From an uncultured Gammaproteobacteria bacterium (GTDB lineage Bacteria > Pseudomonadota > Gammaproteobacteria > HK1), in assembly GCA_958295835.1 (NCBI GenBank), contig OY282378.1:5233694-5297693 (forward strand): DNA of 64,000 nucleotides, written 5' to 3'. A program made the translations under genes and the position numbers. The notes below the pieces were generated by a model. That model was not told the origin of the DNA. It saw nothing but the letters and a program-made list of their open reading frames with translations, and did no database searches. Below, piece by piece: positions 25,904-33,888 of this stretch (position 1 is the stretch's first letter; every line of letters starts with the position of its first letter).

Positions 25904-26881
25904 CTAATCATCTTTCGACATTTTGTAGTCGCAATATGCGCACATTCTCAAGTTATCAATAGAGACATTTTCAGGTGTGAGCCCATCCATGCAGAGGAGA
26001 CATTCCCCCAATTCAAGCTGGCACCACACACACCCGACTGCATCCGCCCTTGACAAATAAGCTGTAACTCCACAATCCGGACAATTACTCAATACTGGAT
26101 CACCACCGTCAGTCATGGCAACGTAGTTCTCCCACTCAAAATGCACTTCGAGCGCTCGCTCTACAGTCTCCTCTGCAGGAAACTGACTTCCGCATGATCT
26201 ACACTGGCAATCCATCATTTCATGATCTTGGTTTTCAGGATTCGTTTGTGCTACCAAGTTGGATTGACATGTCGGACAACTGAATTTGATTTCATCCAAA
26301 ATACTAATTGGCCATTCTATTTTCTCGAAGGTTTTTCTACAAAATTCAAGTTCTTTTTCATAAACTTCTCTCTCGTGTAGCATTACCTCCCAAGCATCAC
26401 CCAATATTTCTAGCGGTGTTTCGTTTATCAATCTGAAGAAATGTGCGACAATAGGAAATGTTCTTGCAATGATTTCCCGGATCGCTTCGGACGATCCATT
26501 GGAGAAATTGTGTTCCAAATCGTTCCGTACATCATTGAGTTTTTTCAGTGCTGGTCGATCGATCGGCAATTTGAAATCTCGGAATCGTTCACCGATCGTT
26601 AAGAAATCGATGGTTCGTTGTGAATGGCAGGTATAGACAATTCCACCATTACCATCTGGTATCGGTTTATAGCGTACACCTATTATATCAATGGGATTGG
26701 CCTGCGGTGCTTGACGAACTAATACTTCTTTCGCTAGAAGAAGAACGCCGGCATGAAAATTGCGTACTGCCGAAACTGCACGTTTAGGATCATTTGCTTG
26801 ATAGTCTTCAATGCCGAGTTGAATAGATTCCACGGCATTCTTAAACAAATCACTTTGTTGCCCACCACCATTATCTTCCAT
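25904..26881 (-). CDS. HEPN-like protein with C-terminal zinc ribbons
   Basis: 325 aa, clearly lower in GC than the host. The N-terminal half is all-helical and holds LNDVRNDLEHNF (about residue 120), which fits the Rx4-6H motif of HEPN ribonucleases. The C-terminal half has at least three CxxC pairs (FSCPTCQSN, CQCRSCGSQF, SNCPDCGVTA, RMCAYCDYK), a string of zinc ribbons. No named family comes to mind. Stand-alone HEPN proteins are often toxins or defence nucleases; its place in a mobile element fits, but the role is inferred. Confidence 0.7.
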   Translation of the reverse strand: MEDNGGGQQSDLFKNAVESIQLGIEDYQANDPKRAVSAVRNFHAGVLLLAKEVLVRQAPQANPIDIIGVRYKPIPDGNGGIVYTCHSQRTIDFLTIGERFRDFKLPIDRPALKKLNDVRNDLEHNFSNGSSEAIREIIARTFPIVAHFFRLINETPLEILGDAWEVMLHEREVYEKELEFCRKTFEKIEWPISILDEIKFSCPTCQSNLVAQTNPENQDHEMMDCQCRSCGSQFPAEETVERALEVHFEWENYVAMTDGGDPVLSNCPDCGVTAYLSRADAVGCVWCQLELGECLLCMDGLTPENVSIDNLRMCAYCDYKMSKDD

Positions 26882-26901
26882 GGTCGCATTGCCTCCTGAT
26901 C

Positions 26902-27039
26902 TTATCCAGTTTCAAATGCATCCCTTTGTCCTTGAGCGCGAGCCGTCATCTTATCATCTCTCTTTTTCGCACTCACCCTCGTGTCGGCGCGGGCGGCGTT
27001 CAGTTCCAGGAGGCGGGCGAGGACTTCGTCGCGGGTGGC
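26902..27039 (-). pseudogene. C-terminal remnant resembling a restriction-type DNA methyltransferase
   Basis: A minus frame without a start codon reads ATRDEVLARLLELNAARAD and ends in a short, low-complexity tail. That string is like the extreme C-terminus of large type II/BREX-like methylases. It is short, so the call is tentative. Confidence 0.3.
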
Positions 27040-27068
27040 TCAGCTTCGGTGCGTTACACTGTGTGGTC

Positions 27069-27125
27069 ATGAGGCCGTGCTCCCGCTGTGAGATAAGTGA
27101 TTAATCGCACAGGACACGGCCTCAT
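27069..27125. repeat. 11-bp inverted repeat near the right edge of the element
   Basis: ATGAGGCCGTG (27069-27079) and CACGGCCTCAT (27115-27125) are perfect inverted copies around 35 bases. It lies next to a transposase remnant and may be an IS end or a hairpin. Confidence 0.6.
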
Positions 27126-27151
27126 TCAACCCCTTTGGTGAGAGATCCGGG

Positions 27152-27283
27152 CTAAGCGACCTTGTGGAGCTGTTGGAAGCTCTCGGACCGGTTGTCCAAG
27201 GCGAGGATGAGCCGGGCCATGTCGCGGTAGCCGCGGAGGCGTTGCTCGGATTCACCGGGATGTACACCCGCAGGCAGAGCCAT
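27152..27283 (-). pseudogene. Transposase C-terminal fragment
   Basis: A 43-codon frame reads GESEQRLRGYRDMARLILAL and ends in FQQLHKVA. It looks like the end of a DDE transposase, family not identified. The remaining bases up to 27549 contain no supported gene; they are AT-rich near 27420-27465. Confidence 0.4.
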
Positions 27284-27549
27284 CACAGAAGCGTCCCGCG
27301 TACGGCCGCTGCGGGGGCGGCGCAGTCAGGCGGGAGATCTGCCGTCGGTAGGCGCATCCTCGCCCGTCCGCTACTATCCATATCCATCCGATGCCGCCTC
27401 GGAGTGTGGGATATGAATGTGGGAAATGATTTATTACATCAATTAAAACAATGTGTTATATGACATTCACGAGACGCCCGCGCTCCCGGGATGCGCCTTC
27501 CCAGCAGCGCCCGCGTTCCCAGGAGAGCGCCGAGGTCGGCCCCCCACGC

Positions 27550-27963
27550 TCATTCGACCAGCTCGCACAGGCGCCGCACCGTGTCCCGGATCAGTGATTC
27601 CAGCGCCTCCTGCCGCTTCTCGTCCCGGAGCATCGGAACCTGGAGGTGCAGCGTGCGGGTATGGCGCTGGCGTGCGTGCCGGGGCGCCGCACGTCCCGGA
27701 TGGGCCGAATGGTACTCGTCCAGGAAGCTCTGCCGTTCCTCCGGGGAGAGACGGCACACGTCGAAGATGGCCTCGATGTGACGCGCCGGCAGCGGGGTCG
27801 CATCCGACGGATTGGTGAGCTGCGAGATGAAGCTCTTGTGCGTTCCCGTGACCTCGGCGATCTTGCGCCGGACGCCGGACGGGCGCTGGTCGATGAACCG
27901 TCGCAAGGTGGCCTTGTAGGCGGCGACGTGCTCCTTGCGCGTGTTCCGGGGAACGGCGGCCAC
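27550..27963 (-). CDS. HTH regulator at the end of the dha operon
   Basis: 137 aa from the GTG at 27963, which follows the HPr-EI stop by ten bases. The central segment IAEVTGTHKSFISQLTNPSD is a lambda-repressor-like helix-turn-helix, followed by LPARHIEAIFDVCRLSPEER. The rest is charged and helical. As the last gene of the DhaLM-PTS operon it is a likely local regulator. Confidence 0.7.
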   Translation of the reverse strand: MAAVPRNTRKEHVAAYKATLRRFIDQRPSGVRRKIAEVTGTHKSFISQLTNPSDATPLPARHIEAIFDVCRLSPEERQSFLDEYHSAHPGRAAPRHARQRHTRTLHLQVPMLRDEKRQEALESLIRDTVRRLCELVE

Positions 27964-27973
27964 CGGCTCGATC

Positions 27974-30364
27974 TCAGAGCGCGGCGAGCGCGGCCTTGGT
28001 GGAGGCCAGCGCCGCCGGCGGGACCGAGAACGTGCGGATGCCTGCATCGAGCAGTGCGCGCAGACCCTCGGGACGGGCTGCCATCTCGCCGCAGACGCTC
28101 ACTTCGCGGCCGCTGCGGGCGCCGTGCCCGGCCACCCGCGCGATCAGCTCCAGGACGGCCGGATGCAGCGGATCGAGGAGATCGGCGACCGCCGTCGAAT
28201 CGCGACCGGCAGCCAGCACGTACTGCGTCAGGTCGTTGGTGCCGATCGAGAAGAAGTCGGCATCGAAGGTCTCGATGGTCAGGGCGGCCGCGGGGACTTC
28301 GACCATCATCCCCAGGCGCGGCGCCGCCGCTTCGATACCGGCCGCCCGTAGCGCCTCCACTTCCGCGGCCAGTAGCCGGCGTACCTCGTGGAGCTCGTCC
28401 GGCGTCGTCACCATCGGCAGCATCACCCGCAGTCCGCCGCCGGCCGCGGCCCGGGCCAGGGCGCGAAGCTGGGTTGCGAGGACGTCCGGACGGGCAAGGG
28501 AGAGCCGCACGCCGCGCAGTCCGAGAAAGGGGTTGGATTCCCTCTCGGGGGTGAGTCCGGGGAGCGGCTTGTCGCCGCCCGCGTCCAGGGTGCGCACGGT
28601 CACCGGCCGCCCGCGTGCCCACGCGGCGAGCCGTCGGTAGAAACGCAACTGCGCGTCTTCGCCGGGCAGCGCCTCCGTGCCGTGGAACAGGAATTCCGTG
28701 CGGGTGAGGCCGATGCCGTCGCAGTGCGAGGGATCGAGGCTGTCGAGACACGAAGGCGCATCGACGTTCACGAGCACCCGGACCGGTGAGCCGTCGCGGA
28801 TGCGCGCGGGGCGGGAGACGTGCCGCAGGACTGCGCGCTTCCGCGCACGTTGCTCGTCGATGCGGCGCGCGTAGCGCTCCCGAATCGACGGTGGAGGAGC
28901 GGGCACGAGGCAGCCCCGTTCGGCGTCGAGGATCGCCTCGATCCCCTCGATCAACTCGCCGGGATCGCTGGAGAGCTGCACCAGCATCGGAACGCCTTGC
29001 GCCCGGGCAAGCATCGCCACGTGACTGGCCGGACTCCCCGAGTACGTCGCAGCCCCCACCGCGCGGCTCCAGTCGATCTCGAGAAAACGCGAGGGGGTCA
29101 GCTCATCGGCGACCACCACGCAGTGGTCGGGCAAGTCGTGGCTTGGCGGGCGGGGACCGGACGATGAATGATCGGGCAAGCCGTGGCCGGATGGGCCATG
29201 CTCGGGCTGGTCGTGATCGGGCAGACCGTCACCGGACGGGTCACGGCCGGGCAGTCCGTCACCGGACCGGCCGTGTTCGGGCCGGCCACCGCGGGACATC
29301 CCTCCTCCGAGCGCCGCCACGACCCGGTCGCGCAGATCGCGCAGGTCGGCCGTCCGTTCGCGGAGATAGCCGGTCGACGCCGACTCGTAATCCGTGATCT
29401 CCCCGACCAGATGGCGGGTCCAGGCCTGAACGGCCGCCATCCCCGCCTCGATTCCCGCCCGCACGGGCTCCAGGAACTCCTCGTCCTCGAGAAGGCCGAT
29501 CTGGAAACCGATCACGCCGGCGGCGACCTCGCCGGATCCGTGGGTGAGTCCGCGCAACTCCGCCAGAGACCGCGCGACGGCTTCGTCCAGGGCGGCCCGT
29601 TCGGTCTCCGGGCCACCGGTATTTCGGGCCAGGCCATCGGATCCCCGAGCCGTGCCGCCAGTGTCCGAGGCCAGGCAACCGGCGTCCGGGGTCATGCCGC
29701 CGGCTTCCAGGGCCGAGCCGCTGGATTCCCGGGTCGAGCCGCCGGATTCCCGAGCCGGGTCGTCGGATTCCCGGGCCGGGTCGCCGGCTTTCCGGGCCGA
29801 GCCGCCGGCGTCCGGGGTCATGCCGCCAGCGTCCAGGGCCGGGCCGCCGGGCTGCCGGGGCGGACCGCCGTGCTCCCGGACCAGGTCGTCAGCTTCCCGG
29901 GCCGGGTCGCGGGACCTCGCGGGAACGTGCAGGACCCCGATCGCGAGGCCGGGTGAAGCCACCACGGCCGAAATGGTGCGCCCTCCCGGTGTCTCTCCCA
30001 TGGCCGCCCCGGATCCGCCTGCACCCTCTCCCCTGCCCTCGCACGCATCCTCGACCGGCTGCTCGATGGCATCCGACGGAACGGCGGCGGGACCTTCGTC
30101 GAAGTCACGCCGGACGAAGTCGACGAGCGCGGACAGGGCGTCGTCCGCCTGTGCCCCTCTGGCCCGCAAATGAATCACCGACTGCGCGCCCGCCTTGAGC
30201 TTCATCACCCGGGCGGTGCTGCGCGCCCGGACCCATTCGCCCGTTTCGGCCGCGCGGATCTCGACATCGGCGTCGAAGCCCGCCGCGAGCTGGGCGAGCT
30301 TCACCGCGGGACGCGCGTGCAGCCCGGTCGGATTAGTGATGACCACCTGAGCCTCGGCTCTCAC
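27974..30364 (-). CDS. HPr-Enzyme I fusion phosphotransferase feeding DhaM
   Basis: 796 aa from the GTG that overlaps the dhaM stop (GTGA). Residues 1-90 are HPr (NPTGLHARPAVKLAQLA, His about 16). Enzyme I starts at ISAVVASPGLAIGVLHV; its phospho-His region is GSPASHVAMLARAQGVPML, and the PEP-binding half has GIGLTRTEFLF, NPFLGLRGVRLSLA, SIGTNDLTQYVLA and SVCGEMAARPEG. Two low-complexity inserts interrupt the N-terminal EI domain, one of about 110 residues of AxDAGGxxxxAGD-like units and one of about 60 residues rich in Asp, His, Gly and Pro. It would carry phosphate from PEP to DhaM. DhaM of E. coli has its own HPr/EI-like parts; here they are a separate chain. Confidence 0.9.
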   Translation of the reverse strand: MRAEAQVVITNPTGLHARPAVKLAQLAAGFDADVEIRAAETGEWVRARSTARVMKLKAGAQSVIHLRARGAQADDALSALVDFVRRDFDEGPAAVPSDAIEQPVEDACEGRGEGAGGSGAAMGETPGGRTISAVVASPGLAIGVLHVPARSRDPAREADDLVREHGGPPRQPGGPALDAGGMTPDAGGSARKAGDPARESDDPARESGGSTRESSGSALEAGGMTPDAGCLASDTGGTARGSDGLARNTGGPETERAALDEAVARSLAELRGLTHGSGEVAAGVIGFQIGLLEDEEFLEPVRAGIEAGMAAVQAWTRHLVGEITDYESASTGYLRERTADLRDLRDRVVAALGGGMSRGGRPEHGRSGDGLPGRDPSGDGLPDHDQPEHGPSGHGLPDHSSSGPRPPSHDLPDHCVVVADELTPSRFLEIDWSRAVGAATYSGSPASHVAMLARAQGVPMLVQLSSDPGELIEGIEAILDAERGCLVPAPPPSIRERYARRIDEQRARKRAVLRHVSRPARIRDGSPVRVLVNVDAPSCLDSLDPSHCDGIGLTRTEFLFHGTEALPGEDAQLRFYRRLAAWARGRPVTVRTLDAGGDKPLPGLTPERESNPFLGLRGVRLSLARPDVLATQLRALARAAAGGGLRVMLPMVTTPDELHEVRRLLAAEVEALRAAGIEAAAPRLGMMVEVPAAALTIETFDADFFSIGTNDLTQYVLAAGRDSTAVADLLDPLHPAVLELIARVAGHGARSGREVSVCGEMAARPEGLRALLDAGIRTFSVPPAALASTKAALAAL

Positions 30365-30762
30365 AGTGCGTCCTCGGCCGCGGCGCAGACGTCCGCGAGG
30401 GCGCTCCCCATCGAGGCTTCCGTCGCCGCCATCACTGCGCCTTCCACGATCGCGGCGTTGCAGATCGTGATGCGTCCGCGGCGGCTCTCGCCGAGCATCT
30501 CGATCGCCATCTCCGCGTTCATCTCCGCACCCCCGAGGTCCACCAGCACCGCCACGCCCCGCTCCGACCATGCGGCCTCGATCGCGGCCGAGATCGCCTC
30601 CACGTCGGTCCCCAGCCCGCCGGCGGGATCGCCCCCGCAGGAAGCCAGCGGAACGCTCTCGCCGACCATCTGGCGGACCATGTCCGCCGCGCCGCGGGCG
30701 ACGTGGGGCGAATGCGAAACGATGACCACACCGACGTTCCGCTCTGCCCCCGCGGTGCTCAT
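30361..30762 (-). CDS. dhaM: DhaM EIIA-like subunit
   Basis: 133 aa, the EIIA-Man-like domain alone. VVIVSHSPHVARGAADMVRQ holds the phosphorylated His, and VLVDLGGAEMNAEMAIEML is the family's second signature. It takes phosphate from the HPr domain encoded next and hands it to ADP bound on DhaL. ATG overlaps the dhaL stop (ATGA). Confidence 0.92.
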   Translation of the reverse strand: MSTAGAERNVGVVIVSHSPHVARGAADMVRQMVGESVPLASCGGDPAGGLGTDVEAISAAIEAAWSERGVAVLVDLGGAEMNAEMAIEMLGESRRGRITICNAAIVEGAVMAATEASMGSALADVCAAAEDAL

Positions 30763-31379
30763 GACCCACCCCGCAAGCGCGTGCATACGGTCTCGACGAT
30801 GAGCTGGCTCGAACGGGCGCCGGGGTCCAGGTGGCCGGCGCTGCGTTCGCCCAGGAACGAGGCGCGTCCCTTGCGCGCCACCAGCGCGCGCGTGGATTCG
30901 AGGCCAAGGCCGGCCGCGGCGGCCACGTCGTCGAGGAGCCGGGAGGCCGGGAGCGATCGCGCCACGCCGTCACGCAGCGCCTCGCACACCGGCGCCAGCA
31001 CGTCGAGCATGGTCTTGTCGCCGGCCTCGGACTTGCCGCGCTGCCGGACCGCGTCAACGCCGGCCTGAAGCGCATCGGCGAAGTCCGGCAGGCCCGGCGT
31101 CTCGGGCAGCGCCTTCCCGATCCCCATCAGCAGCGATCCGTACAGCGGGCCGGAGGCGCCGCCGACCTTCATGACCAGGGTCATGCCCGCCTTCTGCAGC
31201 GCCTTGCCCACCGGCATGGCGTCGAGCTCCGGGCCGAGCCCGGCCACCGCGTCGAAGCCCCGGCGCAGGTTGAGGCCGTGGTCACCGTCGCCGATCGCCC
31301 GGTCGAGCTCGGTGAGCTCGTCCGCGTTCGCACGTACCGCCGCGGCCACCTCGCCAAACAGCTCGCTCACCGCCGGCAT
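30759..31379 (-). CDS. dhaL: DhaL ADP-binding subunit of dihydroxyacetone kinase
   Basis: 206 aa, the normal DhaL length, from the ATG at 31379 behind AGGAGG. The metal/ADP motif ELDRAIGDGDHGLNLRRGF, the VMKVGGASGPLYGSLL loop and GDKTMLDVLAP are all present. It works with DhaM and with DhaK, which is encoded 12 kb away beyond the mobile element. Confidence 0.93.
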   Translation of the reverse strand: MPAVSELFGEVAAAVRANADELTELDRAIGDGDHGLNLRRGFDAVAGLGPELDAMPVGKALQKAGMTLVMKVGGASGPLYGSLLMGIGKALPETPGLPDFADALQAGVDAVRQRGKSEAGDKTMLDVLAPVCEALRDGVARSLPASRLLDDVAAAAGLGLESTRALVARKGRASFLGERSAGHLDPGARSSQLIVETVCTRLRGGS

Positions 31380-31416
31380 CCTTTCCTCCTTTTCCCGGTC
31401 TTCCGGAACCGAACCG

Positions 31417-32454
31417 TCACGCCCGGCCGCACCGTGGAGAGGCGGCCAGCCGCTCGCCGTCGCGGTCGAAGAACAGCGGGGCGTCGAGCCGGACGTCGAC
31501 CCGGTCGCCGGCGCGCAGCCCCAGGGCGGCGTCATCCAGGGTGATCAGTGTGTGCTCACCCACCTCGACGTGAACGGGGCTCTGATCGCCCAGGTGCTCG
31601 ATGCGCCGCACCGTCCCTGCCCCGCCGCCTTCCCGCGCCCGCGCAAGATGCAGGTGCTCGGTCCGCGCGCCCACCGTCACCGTCCCCGCCGGCTTGCCCT
31701 CGACCGGCAGCAGGTCGCCCGGAAGCAGATTCATCGCCGGCGTGCCGAGCCGGGCGGCCACGTAGACGTTGCGCGGCGTCTCGTAGATCTCGCGCGGGGT
31801 GCCGACCTGCACCAGCCGTCCTTCGCGCAGGACGCCGATCCGATCCGCCATCGTCATCGCCTCGATCTGGTCGTGGGTGACGTACACGATGGTGGCGCCC
31901 ATCTCGCGCTGGATCCGCTTCAGCTCCAGCCTCAGCTCGGAGCGCAGCTTCGCATCCAGCGAGGAGAGGGGCTCGTCCATCAGGTAGGCGGCGGGGTCGC
32001 GCACGAGCGCGCGCCCGATGGCGACGCGCTGCATCTCGCCGCCCGAGAGCCGGGTCGCCTTGCTGTCGAGCTTGTGGCCGATGTGCAGCAGGCGGGCGAC
32101 CTCCGCGACCTTCTCGCGGATCGCCCCCTCGGCGCCGCGTCGCGCCGGGGCGCGCAAGGGAAACGCCATGTTGTCGTACGCGGTCATGTGCGGGTACAGC
32201 GAGTACTGCTGAAACACGAACGCGAGGTCGCGGGCGGCCGGAGGCTCGCCGGTGACGTCGCGGCCTCCGATGCGGATCTTGCCTGCGTCCGGCGTCTCCA
32301 GGCCGGCGATCAGGCGCAGGGTGGTGGTCTTGCCGGCCCCGGTCGGACCGAGAAGCACCACGAGCTCGCCATGGGCGACGTCCAGGTCGATCGCCTCCAC
32401 GGCGACCTGCTCCCCGAAGCGCTTGGCGACACCTCTCAGCGACAGGTCAGCCAT
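31417..32454 (-). CDS. ABC importer ATPase, GlpT/UgpC-like
   Basis: 345 aa. Walker A LLGPTGAGKTTTLRL, signature TRLSGGEMQRVAIGRAL, Walker B AAYLMDEPLSSLDAKL and switch-His VYVTHDQIEAMTMADR are canonical, and the C-terminus has the MalK/UgpC-type regulatory fold. With the ATPase at 32580 it forms a heteromeric pair, as in the rhizobial glycerol importer GlpST. It is followed after 37 bases by dhaL, linking import to dihydroxyacetone phosphorylation. The start overlaps a deletion relic. Confidence 0.9.
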   Translation of the reverse strand: MADLSLRGVAKRFGEQVAVEAIDLDVAHGELVVLLGPTGAGKTTTLRLIAGLETPDAGKIRIGGRDVTGEPPAARDLAFVFQQYSLYPHMTAYDNMAFPLRAPARRGAEGAIREKVAEVARLLHIGHKLDSKATRLSGGEMQRVAIGRALVRDPAAYLMDEPLSSLDAKLRSELRLELKRIQREMGATIVYVTHDQIEAMTMADRIGVLREGRLVQVGTPREIYETPRNVYVAARLGTPAMNLLPGDLLPVEGKPAGTVTVGARTEHLHLARAREGGGAGTVRRIEHLGDQSPVHVEVGEHTLITLDDAALGLRAGDRVDVRLDAPLFFDRDGERLAASPRCGRA

Positions 32455-32587
32455 GCGGGGCACTCCGGTACAGGTCGCCGTCGAGGATGCGACCGCCTGC
32501 CGCGTCGAACCCCACCGGTCGCTCGGGCGTGCACGCGACCTGCCCGCCGAAGCACCCGGTGACGCCCCGAAACGATACGTCAGCCAT
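32447..32587 (-). pseudogene. Deletion relic: ATPase start fused to ATPase end
   Basis: A 46-codon frame starts MADVSFRGVTGCFGGQVA, like the N-terminus of the ATPase that follows (MADLSLRGVAKRFGEQVA). It then jumps directly to CTPERPVGFDAAGG and LDGDLYRSAPHG, like the C-terminus of the ATPase before it. It begins and ends with the same overlapping CATGGCTGA junction as the real genes. It looks like a third tandem ATPase copy reduced by internal deletion. Confidence 0.75.
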
Positions 32588-33677
32588 GTGCGCCTCCCCG
32601 GTACAGGTCGCTGTCGAGGGCGCGGCCGCTCTGCGCGTCGAACACCACCAGACGTTCGGGCGCGCATTCGATGCCGACGTTCTCGCCGGGCGCCACCCGC
32701 TCGCGCGAGGGCACGCGCGCCCGAAGCTGCCCGTGGTCCGTTTCCACCGTCACGATCTGCGTCGTGCCCAGGTACTCCGTGCCGAACACCGCGCCCCGCA
32801 GGGCGGAGGCGTCGCTGAAGCGCACCCGCTCGGGGCGGACCCCGAGGGCGAGGGGACCGTGAGGGCGCGATTCGCGCAGCGCCGGCACCGCGACCGCCGC
32901 GCCGCCGATCGCGATCGAGGACTGCCCGGCCTGCACCGCGCCCTCGAAACGGAGAAAGCTCATCGGCGGGCTGCCGATGAAGTCGGCGACGAACATGGTC
33001 CGGGGCCGGTCGTAGATCTCCCGCGGGGCGCCGACCTGCTCGATCACCCCGTGGTTCATGACGATGATCCGATCGGCCATCGACATGGCTTCGAGCTGGT
33101 CGTGGGTCACGTACAGGGTCGTCGCGTGCAGGCGCTCGTGCAGGGTGCGCAGCTCCCCGCACATCAGCTCGCGGAACTCCGCGTCCAGGGCGCCCAGCGG
33201 CTCGTCCATCAGGAACGCCTTCGGCCGGCGCACGATGGCGCGGCCCAGGGCCACCCGCTGGCGGTCGCCGCCCGCGAGCCCGGACACCCGCCGGTGGAGG
33301 AAGTGGTCGATGCGGAGCAGCGCCGCGGTCTCCTCGACGCGGCGGCGGCGTTCCTTGCGCGGCACCCCCTGGCACTTCAGGGGGAAGGCGATGTTGTCGT
33401 GGACGTTCATATGCGGGTACAGCGCGAAGAGCTGGAACATGAACGCGACGTCGCGTCGCGACGCCCGGAGAGGGGTCACGTCGTCGCCGTCGATCAGGAT
33501 CTGCCCCGAGGTCGGCAGCTCCAGACCCGCGATCATCCGCAGGGTGGTCGTCTTGCCGCATCCCGAGGGGCCCAGCATCACGAAGAACTCCCCGCCGTGG
33601 ATGGTGAACGAGGACTCGCGCACCGCCACGAACTCGCCGAAGCGTTTCTGCAGGTTCCGGACGCCGATCTCGGCCAT
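32580..33677 (-). CDS. ABC importer ATPase, GlpS-like
   Basis: 365 aa. Walker A MLGPSGCGKTTTLRM, Walker B AFLMDEPLGALDAEF and VTHDQLEAMSMADR are normal, but the signature reads SGLAGGDRQRVALGRA, with Ala for the usual Ser and Asp for Gln. It pairs with the ATPase at 31417, whose signature is canonical. The C-terminal regulatory part ends ALDSDLYRGGAHG. It lies four bases downstream of the small membrane protein gene. Confidence 0.9.
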   Translation of the reverse strand: MAEIGVRNLQKRFGEFVAVRESSFTIHGGEFFVMLGPSGCGKTTTLRMIAGLELPTSGQILIDGDDVTPLRASRRDVAFMFQLFALYPHMNVHDNIAFPLKCQGVPRKERRRRVEETAALLRIDHFLHRRVSGLAGGDRQRVALGRAIVRRPKAFLMDEPLGALDAEFRELMCGELRTLHERLHATTLYVTHDQLEAMSMADRIIVMNHGVIEQVGAPREIYDRPRTMFVADFIGSPPMSFLRFEGAVQAGQSSIAIGGAAVAVPALRESRPHGPLALGVRPERVRFSDASALRGAVFGTEYLGTTQIVTVETDHGQLRARVPSRERVAPGENVGIECAPERLVVFDAQSGRALDSDLYRGGAHG

Positions 33678-33681
33678 CGCG

Positions 33682-33888
33682 TCACTCCGGAAAGTGGCTC
33701 ACGACGACGAAGCCCACCGTGCCGGTGAGGATGACGGCGAACGAGAAGGTGTAGAGGACCATGAAGTACGGCTGCATCAGCATCACCACGCCGGCCGCGA
33801 TCAGCACCGTCGCGGCGTTCTCCCAGGGGCCGCGCCGGAAGAAGCGCTTCCAGCCCCGGGGCTTTGCATCCGCATCGGGCCGGTTCAC
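33682..33888 (-). CDS. Small membrane protein of the polyol ABC importer (DUF2160-like)
   Basis: 68 aa from a GTG overlapping the permease stop (GTGA). A charged start (KPRGWKRFFRRGPWENAA) leads to two hydrophobic segments (TVLIAAGVVMLMQPYFMVLY and FAVILTGTVGFVVVS). A small gene sits at this position in glycerol-type ABC operons (DUF2160), usually somewhat longer. It may assist the permeases. Confidence 0.7.
   Translation of the reverse strand: MNRPDADAKPRGWKRFFRRGPWENAATVLIAAGVVMLMQPYFMVLYTFSFAVILTGTVGFVVVSHFPE

Larger units (their letters stand above)
19290..27283. mobile_element. Integrative element with integrase, methylase-HNH cluster and decayed right side
   Basis: Limits are approximate. 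The left side has a promoter and tyrosine integrase; an AlpA-like regulator, coupled methyltransferase and HNH genes, an IS4-type insertion and low-GC cargo follow; the right side ends in fragments of a methylase and a transposase. Base composition changes sharply at about 24.3-27 kb. I found no convincing attL/attR pair by eye. The element separates dhaK from the dhaLM block. Confidence 0.65.

Noticed and set aside
19200..27500. attL/attR direct repeats for the integrase element
   Set aside because: Short CATCCG-type matches on both sides are too short and frequent; no tRNA gene is at either edge.
28900..29950. CRISPR-like array
   Set aside because: The repeats are degenerate, GC-rich and in frame within the Enzyme I gene; there are no uniform spacers and no cas genes.
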